Of a stretch of DNA of 64,000 nt, positions 56,595-64,000 are shown one piece after another. This DNA comes from Candidatus Zixiibacteriota bacterium (GTDB lineage: Bacteria; Zixibacteria; MSB-5A5; GN15; FEB-12), in assembly GCA_017999435.1 (NCBI GenBank), contig JAGNLV010000001.1:1086746-1150745 (forward strand), in the 5' to 3' direction. A program made the position numbers and the translations under genes. The notes under the pieces were generated by a model. That model was not told the DNA's origin, searched no databases, and saw only the letters and a program-made list of their open reading frames with translations. Positions within the stretch are counted from its first letter, which is position 1. The number at the start of each line of letters is the position of its first letter.

Positions 56595-57596
56595 ATGGAC
56601 GCGGCGCACACGCGCGGGACGACGGCGACGGTGGCGGCGGCTCTGCTGTTTTACGCGGCGCTGCTGTACGCCGGGATGGCGGACCACGGGCGCCCGCTGG
56701 CGGTGCTGGCGGCGGCGCCGGTCATGTATTTCACCGCCATGTACCTCTACTACGGCCTGACCCGGCTGGCGTTCGCCCGCCGGCAGTGGGCGCTGTGGGG
56801 GTCGGCGGTCGCCGCGGTCGCGGTCAGCTACCTGCTGCTGGGCGGATCGCACCTCTGGATGCTGGTGTTCGGCTGGGGCATGCTGCTGGTGACGGCGGTG
56901 CTCACGGGACGGCTGACCTCGGGCGGCTACCGCCCGCGGACGGTCTATATCGCGGCCGTCCTGTCGCTCGTCGCGTTCGGCAGCGCCCTCTACCTGCCCC
57001 TCTGGCTCGACCTTGTCCGGGCGATGCCCAAGAGCATCGAGACGGTGGTCGACGCGGCCCGCGAGCGGCTGGCGGCGGCGGGCGAGAGCGACGTGCAGGT
57101 GGAGCAGTTGACGGAGGCGTTCCGGCGGCTGGCGACGGTGGTGCTCCGGCTGGCGCCGGCGGCCATGCTCCTGTCGGCCGTGGTGCAGTTCAGCGTCGGC
57201 TACCTGCTCTTTGTCAAGTGGGTGGACCGCTGCCAGGCGGGGCGGCCGCAGTACGAGCCGTTCCATTTCTGGCGGATGCCGTACGGGTTTGTGCCGGTGA
57301 CGGCGGCGGCGGCGGCGGTGCGCCTTCTGGGCGGCGCCGCGGTGCAGCTGGCGGCCGACAACGCGCTGGCGTTCCTGGCGGTCTTCTACTGCCTGACCGG
57401 GTTGTCGTTCGTGGAGTTCTACCTGCGGCGCGTGCAGTTTACACGCTTTATGAAAGTGCTGTTCTATGTGTTCCTCGCGCTGCTGCCGCTGGTGTATCCG
57501 GTGGTCGGGGTGATCGCGTTCGGCGCGATCGCCCTGGTCGGCTTTGCCGACAGCTTCGCCGACTGGCGGCGCCTCCGGCTGCGCGAATTTGAATGA
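56595..57596 (+). CDS. DUF2232-like polytopic membrane protein
   Basis: 333 residues from the ATG at 56595. About eight helices; the N-terminal half is Ala/Leu/Val-rich (ATVAAALLFYAALLYAGMA), then a soluble loop (IETVVDAARERLAAAGESDV) and VQFSVGYLLFVKWVDRCQAG. Helices and the position between rpsR and rplI match the YybS/DUF2232 family, which occupies the same place in Firmicutes. Function unknown. Confidence 0.75.
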   Translation: MDAAHTRGTTATVAAALLFYAALLYAGMADHGRPLAVLAAAPVMYFTAMYLYYGLTRLAFARRQWALWGSAVAAVAVSYLLLGGSHLWMLVFGWGMLLVTAVLTGRLTSGGYRPRTVYIAAVLSLVAFGSALYLPLWLDLVRAMPKSIETVVDAARERLAAAGESDVQVEQLTEAFRRLATVVLRLAPAAMLLSAVVQFSVGYLLFVKWVDRCQAGRPQYEPFHFWRMPYGFVPVTAAAAAVRLLGGAAVQLAADNALAFLAVFYCLTGLSFVEFYLRRVQFTRFMKVLFYVFLALLPLVYPVVGVIAFGAIALVGFADSFADWRRLRLREFE

Positions 57597-57635
57597 GATC
57601 AATATCCGTTGCATAGGTGTGAGAAAGGGTGTACC

Positions 57636-58085
57636 ATGAAAGTGATACTGCGTCAGGACGTGCCGGATGTGGGAGCGGCGGGGCAGACGGTGGAGGTGAA
57701 GACCGGGTTCGGCCGGAACTACCTCATCCCCCGCAACCTCGCGATTCCGGCGACCAAGGCCAGTCTTCGGGCGATCGATGAGATCCGCAAGCAGACGGAG
57801 ATCCGGGAGAAGAAAGCCCGGCGCGAGGCCGAAGTGGTCAAAGACCGGATCGAGAAAGTATCCTTGACGCACGAGGTGCTGGTCGGCGAAGACGACCGGC
57901 TTTACGGCAGCGTCACCAACGCCGACATCGCCGAACGGCTGGCGGCCGAGGGGATCACGGTGGACAAGCGCGCCATTCAGCTGGACACGCCGATCAAGGT
58001 GCTCGGCATTTACACGGTGCCGGTCAAGATCGCCAAGGATGTGACGGCGAATTTGAAGCTGGTGGTGGTGAAGAAAAGCGAATGA
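57636..58085 (+). CDS. rplI: Ribosomal protein bL9
   Basis: 149 residues from the ATG at 57636 with AAAGGGTG upstream (an in-frame ATG 9 codons earlier is unlikely). N-terminal domain KVILRQDVPDVGAAGQTVEV, GFGRNYLIPRNLAIPATKAS, then the long helix (REKKARREAEVVKDRIEKVS) and C-terminal domain (DDRLYGSVTNADIAERL). Normal length. Stop overlaps the next start (ATGA). Confidence 0.97.
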   Translation: MKVILRQDVPDVGAAGQTVEVKTGFGRNYLIPRNLAIPATKASLRAIDEIRKQTEIREKKARREAEVVKDRIEKVSLTHEVLVGEDDRLYGSVTNADIAERLAAEGITVDKRAIQLDTPIKVLGIYTVPVKIAKDVTANLKLVVVKKSE

Positions 58086-58597
58086 CGTTTCTCGAAGTGA
58101 AAGTGGACGGTCTGGCGCTGGACATGACCACCAATTCCCCGGTGGTCATCCTGTCCCCGGCCGGCCTCAACAAGGTGCTGCCGATCTGGATCGGCCACGC
58201 CGAGGCGTGGGGCATCGCGATGGAGCTGTCGGGCGTGAAACCGAAGCGGCCGATGACGTACGACCTGATGAAGGTGATGCTCGCGACGGTGGCGGTGACG
58301 ATCGACCGGGTCGAGGTGACGGAGCTGCGGGAGCAGACGTTCTACGCGCGCATCCACCTGCGGCGCAACGGTCAGGTGTTCGAGGTGGACGCCCGGCCCT
58401 CGGATTCGATTGCGATGGCGCTGAAGACGGGTGCGAAGATTTTCGTCAACGAGCAGCTGTTCAATCTCGAGGCGACGGCGGAGTCGGGCGGCGGCGAGGA
58501 GTCGCCGGAGGCGCCGCCGATGTCGACCGACCCGGAGTCGCTGCGCGAGCGGCTGAGAAGAATCAACCCGGAAGATTTCGGGAACTACTCGCTCTGA
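58082..58597 (+). CDS. Bifunctional nuclease family protein (DUF151)
   Basis: 171 residues. DUF151/BFN domain: PVVILSPAGLNKVLPIWIGH, AEAWGIAMELSGVKPKRPMT and FEVDARPSDSIAMALKTGAK. The C-terminal 40 residues (TDPESLRERLRRINPEDFG) are a short UVR-like or linker helix. BFN proteins have reported DNase/RNase activity and roles in stress; catalytic residues are not settled. Overlaps rplI by four bases and its TGA overlaps the next ATG. Confidence 0.88.
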   Translation: MTFLEVKVDGLALDMTTNSPVVILSPAGLNKVLPIWIGHAEAWGIAMELSGVKPKRPMTYDLMKVMLATVAVTIDRVEVTELREQTFYARIHLRRNGQVFEVDARPSDSIAMALKTGAKIFVNEQLFNLEATAESGGGEESPEAPPMSTDPESLRERLRRINPEDFGNYSL

Positions 58598-60366
58598 TGC
58601 CTGCGCGGATAGCGTGGTACGTGCTGCTGGCCGCGGCCCTGTGGTCGGCGACCGGCCGGGCGGCCGAGCCGCCGGTCGACCCGCCCGCGGCGGCCGGCGA
58701 TTGGGAGCAGGGGCAGCGCCTGCTGCGGAGTGGCGACTACGCCGGGGCGGCCCGGCTCTTCGAGCAACTGGCCGCGCAGCACCCCGCCTCCCCCGCGCTG
58801 CCGCTGTTTGTCTTTTCGCGGGCCAAAGCCAACTACTACGGCGGCGAGTATGCCAAGGCGGCGGCCGGGTTCTCACAACTGCTGTCGCGCTTTCCCCGGG
58901 CGCCGGAGGTTCCCTACGCGCATTTCTTCCTCGGCAACACCGCCTGCCGGCGCGGCGATCTTGACCGCGCGCTGCACGACTACCTCGAGGCCTACCGTCT
59001 GTCGACCGACGACCGGCTGGACAAGCTGGCGCAGGAGTCGGTCCGGGCGCTGCTGAGCGGCGATGGCGCGGTGACGGTCACTGCGGCGGATTTCCTCAAC
59101 ATCCCGGAGACGCGGCGCTGCCGGCTGATCGACGATCTCGAGGAGCCGCTGCGGCGGCGCGGCGAGGCGGGCGTCGCGGCCGAACTCATGGCCTCGTGCG
59201 GGTGGACCCTCGACACCGCCGGGATCGACCGGTCGGACGCCGGCGCCGACGCCATCGAAGTGGCGGTCGTGCTGCCGCTCTCGGGCGAGCTGCAGGAATT
59301 CGGCAACGAGATCTACCGCGGGGCGCTCGTCGGGGCCTCGATGTACGCCGCCCAGAGCGGCCGGCAAGTAGTGCTGGCGCCCTATGATACAGAGGGGGAC
59401 GCGATCGCCGCGGCCCGGCTGGTCGGCGAGCTGGCGGGCGGCACGGCGGACGGCGTGATCGGACCGCTCACGAGCGAGGAGGCGGCGGTGGCGGCGGCCC
59501 GGCTGCACGGCGCCGATCTGCCGCTGGTCATCCCGGCGGCCACCGACGCAGGGCTCACCCGCCTCTCGGAATCCTCGTTCCAGCTCTCCCCCAACATCGA
59601 GCTTCAGGCCGTGCGGATGGCCGACTACGCGATCGACGTGCTGCGGGCGGCGACGGCGGCGATCATCGCCCCGGCCGGCGGCGAACACCAGCGGATGGCG
59701 GAGCGGTTCGCCGAGCGCTTCCGGCAGCGGGGCGGCGCGGTGGCGGCGAGCGAGTACTACGGCCCGCGCGACAGGGACTACGGGCCCTGCCTCCGCGACC
59801 TCAAGGGGGCGCTCCTCGGCGAGGTCGCGGATTCATCGGTCTGGCTGGACAACCGCGGCGACACAATCGAAGCCGACGGGATTGCGGCGGAGGTGGACGT
59901 GCTCTACCTCCCGGGGCGGGCGGAACAGATCCGCATGCTGCTCCCGCAGCTCCGGTTCCACAACCTGCGGGGGAGGTATCTCGGGTCGGACGGATGGGGG
60001 GATGAAGAGATCTTCCGGCTCGGCGACGACGTAACACAGCACGCGGTGTTTCCCTCGCCGTTCTTGCCGGCGCCGCCGTCCGAGGAAGCGATGCGGTTTG
60101 CGGCGGCCTACGACGAGCGGTACGGAGCGGAACCGGAGCGCCTGGCCCGGCTGGGCTACGACGCGATGCAGCTGATTGTGCGGGCGGTCGAGCGGGGGCG
60201 CGACTCGCGCCGCGAGACGGCGCGCCTGCTGGCCGCGGTACGCGACTACGCGGGCGCGGCGGGGGCGGTGACGTTCGGCGAACAGCGCGAGAACGTGGCG
60301 ATCCCGCTTTACCGCATCGCCGACGGCGCGGCGGTGCCGCTTGCTGAACCGGCGCCCGCGGAGTGA
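58597..60366 (+). CDS. TPR plus periplasmic-binding-protein-like lipid or wall factor (LpoA-like layout)
   Basis: 589 residues from the ATG at 58597 (TGATG overlap). Signal peptide (WYVLLAAALWSATGRAAEP). Residues about 35-170 are TPR-like (QRLLRSGDYAGAARLFEQLA, YAHFFLGNTACRRGDLDRAL). Residues about 218-580 have the type I periplasmic binding fold (VAVVLPLSGELQEFGNEIYR, DGVIGPLTSEEAAVAAARLH, YLGSDGWGDEEIFRLGDD). TPR followed by this fold is the layout of the penicillin-binding-protein activator LpoA, but no lipobox cysteine is present. Ligand binding versus a protein-interaction role is unresolved. Confidence 0.78.
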   Translation: MPARIAWYVLLAAALWSATGRAAEPPVDPPAAAGDWEQGQRLLRSGDYAGAARLFEQLAAQHPASPALPLFVFSRAKANYYGGEYAKAAAGFSQLLSRFPRAPEVPYAHFFLGNTACRRGDLDRALHDYLEAYRLSTDDRLDKLAQESVRALLSGDGAVTVTAADFLNIPETRRCRLIDDLEEPLRRRGEAGVAAELMASCGWTLDTAGIDRSDAGADAIEVAVVLPLSGELQEFGNEIYRGALVGASMYAAQSGRQVVLAPYDTEGDAIAAARLVGELAGGTADGVIGPLTSEEAAVAAARLHGADLPLVIPAATDAGLTRLSESSFQLSPNIELQAVRMADYAIDVLRAATAAIIAPAGGEHQRMAERFAERFRQRGGAVAASEYYGPRDRDYGPCLRDLKGALLGEVADSSVWLDNRGDTIEADGIAAEVDVLYLPGRAEQIRMLLPQLRFHNLRGRYLGSDGWGDEEIFRLGDDVTQHAVFPSPFLPAPPSEEAMRFAAAYDERYGAEPERLARLGYDAMQLIVRAVERGRDSRRETARLLAAVRDYAGAAGAVTFGEQRENVAIPLYRIADGAAVPLAEPAPAE

Positions 60367-60626
60367 CCCCCGCCCCTGCGCCGCAAACGAAACCTGTAAC
60401 GGACGGACTGGAGTCGGAAGTGGAAGAACGGAAGTACGCGCTCAAGATGGTGGTCAACGGCAAGGAACGCGAGGTGTCGTTCGAGGAGCTGGCGCTGTCG
60501 AACAACCTCGCCCAGGAGGCGCTCGTCCGGCTGCTCATCGAAAAGAAAGTGTTTCAGCCGGAGGAGATGCTGCGGATGCTGGAGAAGGTGAAGGACGAGC
60601 GGTACCGTTCGCCCGATCAGCGGTAG
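60363..60626 (+). CDS. Small charged protein, 87 residues
   Basis: Start as GTG at 60363 overlapping the previous stop (GTGA); an alternative GTG near 60420 follows GGAGTCGGAA and would give a more compact protein. Predicted helix-rich with KYALKMVVNGKEREVSFEEL then ALVRLLIEKKVFQPEEMLRM. No signal. Unknown; the C-terminal helix pair resembles small protein-interaction modules. Confidence 0.6.
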   Translation: MTPAPAPQTKPVTDGLESEVEERKYALKMVVNGKEREVSFEELALSNNLAQEALVRLLIEKKVFQPEEMLRMLEKVKDERYRSPDQR

Positions 60627-60627
60627 T

Positions 60628-61125
60628 ATGGACGGCGGAGCAAACACCCCGGCCGAACGCGCCGGCGGGACGCAAGCGGTCCCGGCGGACGGCCCGGCGA
60701 TGGAGTGGCGGGTACACCCGGCGACGAGGCGGCCGTGGCTGACGGCGGCGGTGAGCCTGTTCATCCTCGCCGTGAGCTTCCTTGTCCTCGTGACCACCGA
60801 TTCGCGCTGGTTCTCGTTCTTCGCCCTCGTGGTGCTGTTCGCCTCGCTGGCCAAGTTCTATTTCCCCACGAGCTACCGCATGGACGGGCGCGGGGTGACG
60901 ATCAAGACGACGACGCAGACGCTGCTCAAGGAGTGGCGGCTTTTCCGGAGCTACTATCCCGACCGCAACGGCGTGCTCCTCTCCCCCTTCCCGCAGCCGT
61001 CGCGGCTGGAGAATTTCCGCGGGCTGTACGTGCTGTTCGGGGGGAACCGGGAGGACGTGGTGGCCTTCGTGAGCCGGCACGTAGGGGCGGCGGCGCCGGC
61101 CGGAGACAAGGAGGCGACGCCGTGA
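60628..61125 (+). CDS. Membrane protein with two helices and soluble tail, unknown
   Basis: 165 residues, one base after the previous stop. Disordered start (TPAERAGGTQAVPADG), two adjacent helices (LTAAVSLFILAVSFLVLVTT and FFALVVLFASLAKFYF), then a PH-like beta-rich part (YRMDGRGVTIKTTTQTLLKE, WRLFRSYYPDRNGVLLSP). The last part resembles bPH-type small membrane domains. Unknown role. Overlaps the next gene by four bases. Confidence 0.65.
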   Translation: MDGGANTPAERAGGTQAVPADGPAMEWRVHPATRRPWLTAAVSLFILAVSFLVLVTTDSRWFSFFALVVLFASLAKFYFPTSYRMDGRGVTIKTTTQTLLKEWRLFRSYYPDRNGVLLSPFPQPSRLENFRGLYVLFGGNREDVVAFVSRHVGAAAPAGDKEATP

Positions 61126-61601
61126 GTTTCTTCGGCGGATCAACGGAGTTTCCGAAAGGGGAAGCGGCGCTGGCCGAGGACGAAGCGGCGGTGCTGGACA
61201 AGCTCGCTCTGAAGGTGGTGGACTGGCAGATGACGGCGCCGGCGATCATTTTCCTGGAGTCGATCAAACCGCTCAATTTCATCGGGTCGCAGGCCATGGT
61301 GTTTTTCGAACCGATCATCCAGAGCGTGTTCGCCTTCAAAGATTACGATACCCTCCGCACGGCGCTCGAGAAGCGGTCGGCGATCGAAGTGCTCCTCCAG
61401 CGGATCGAGGCGCACGACGCGGTGGCCAAAGCGCGCGAGCAGCGGATCAAGAAGTACCGCCGGGAGCAGAAGAAGACCTGGAAGTGGTACCAGCGCTACC
61501 TGGGAGTTTTGCAGCCGCGCCTTACGTACCCCGATGACGTGCTCTACGGGGAGGAGGGGAAGAAACCGGGGGACGCGGGACGGGAAGCGGAGAAACCGTA
61601 G
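61122..61601 (+). CDS. Protein of unknown function with amphipathic segment
   Basis: 159 residues, GTG start at 61122 overlapping the previous stop, with AAGGAGG upstream. A moderately hydrophobic stretch (MTAPAIIFLESIKPLNFIGS, QAMVFFEPIIQSVFAF) may lie at the membrane surface; the C-terminus is basic (KKYRREQKKTWKWYQRYLGV). It resembles the bacterial envelope proteins that associate with outer-membrane export clusters only in general shape. Unrecognised; last gene of the operon. Confidence 0.62.
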   Translation: MSFFGGSTEFPKGEAALAEDEAAVLDKLALKVVDWQMTAPAIIFLESIKPLNFIGSQAMVFFEPIIQSVFAFKDYDTLRTALEKRSAIEVLLQRIEAHDAVAKAREQRIKKYRREQKKTWKWYQRYLGVLQPRLTYPDDVLYGEEGKKPGDAGREAEKP

Positions 61602-61666
61602 GGGGCCGTCATCCGGCGCGAGTTCAGGCGGCCACGTCCCGGCGCCGCCGGCGTCAGAACAACCCG

Positions 61667-61783
61667 TCAGTCCTTCTTGACCTTGGCCCAGGACCGGGCG
61701 AAGTCCTCCTCGTCGAGCGTGGCGAGCCACACAATCACGGCGAGGAGGACGAGGATGAGCACGCACCAACCGCTGATTTTCAC
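61667..61783 (-). CDS. 38-residue single-pass membrane protein
   Basis: GTG start at 61783 with a perfect GGAGGTG nearby upstream. Sequence: one helix (WCVLILVLLAVIVWLA) followed by a charged tail (DEEDFARSWAKVKKD). Too short for general gene finders. The strong ribosome binding site makes translation likely. It converges on the ribosomal operon end. No function known. Confidence 0.5.
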   Translation of the reverse strand: MKISGWCVLILVLLAVIVWLATLDEEDFARSWAKVKKD

Positions 61784-61878
61784 CGTACACCTCCGAGTTG
61801 GGTTACAGGATTAATATACGGCGCCGCGCCGGGGAAGGGAGGATTCTTTCCGGGGCGGAGAGCGGGCGGGCCCACGGC

Positions 61879-61900
61879 CGGGCCGGCGCAGGCCGGCCCG
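61879..61900. terminator. Hairpin downstream of gyrB
   Basis: CGGGCCGGC / GCCGGCCCG, 9-bp stem with GCAG loop, 27 bases after the gyrB stop. No T-run, so termination is uncertain. Confidence 0.4.
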
Positions 61901-61927
61901 CGAACCGGTGCTCGCGCGCGGCCGGGA

Positions 61928-64000
<2,073 letters not shown>

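Overview
This is a high-GC bacterial chromosome segment with no prophage, insertion sequence, CRISPR array or rRNA gene that I could see. The best guess is a member of the FCB superphylum close to candidate phylum Zixibacteria. That rests on three unlinked secreted proteins ending in dockerin-type repeats with the D-(I/L)-T-x-L-(I/V/M)...FRGG pattern, a DUF2723 membrane protein, a complex I operon without nuoEFG, a b6f-like cytochrome b next to a multihaem cytochrome c, and mainly high-GC coding with sparse transcription signals. The taxonomic call is inference from gene content only.

Layout. Positions 1-10109 (minus strand) are respiratory: nuoABCDHIJKL (nuoL runs off the left edge), then a Rieske / cytochrome b / nonahaem cytochrome c operon. 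ridA follows. From 10.8 to 23 kb lies a block of secreted and surface proteins: a dockerin protein with a propeller-like N-terminus, a GYD-domain protein, a truncated propeller-dockerin protein, an HD-GYP signalling protein, an unknown 206-residue protein, a small basic protein, a Ycf48-like lipoprotein, a TolB-like lipoprotein and a protein with eleven GGDDxY repeats. mfd and motAB (minus strand) follow. Next comes a three-gene operon encoding a DUF4159 protein, a DUF4175-like giant membrane coiled-coil protein and a TPR protein (28.9-35.1 kb). After it are a DUF2723/GT117-like glycosyltransferase, an HTH-DUF2087 regulator and a KamA-family radical SAM enzyme.

From 40.7 to 45 kb there are two more exported proteins: a GVYG/AGYF-repeat fibre-like protein, and a C39-like peptidase with PKD, cohesin-like and dockerin domains. 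A short-chain dehydrogenase, a 52-residue protein, an M23 peptidase, an ECF sigma factor, a CopA-type ATPase, a two-component system, a pirin and a UbiB-type kinase follow. The last part is a housekeeping operon: pth, rpsF, rpsR, a DUF2232-like membrane protein, rplI, a bifunctional-nuclease (DUF151) protein, a TPR/periplasmic-binding protein and three small unknown proteins. gyrB and the tail of a dciA-like gene lie opposite it at the right edge.

How the genes work together. The nuo and Rieske/b modules would form a quinone-linked electron transport chain in which a membrane-anchored nonahaem cytochrome may replace cytochrome c1. The secreted proteins share export signals and dockerin tails and may assemble at the cell surface. 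Several sigma70-like promoters (TTG-rich -35, TATATT/TAnnTT -10) and rho-independent hairpins could be read directly and were used to choose starts and transcription-unit ends.
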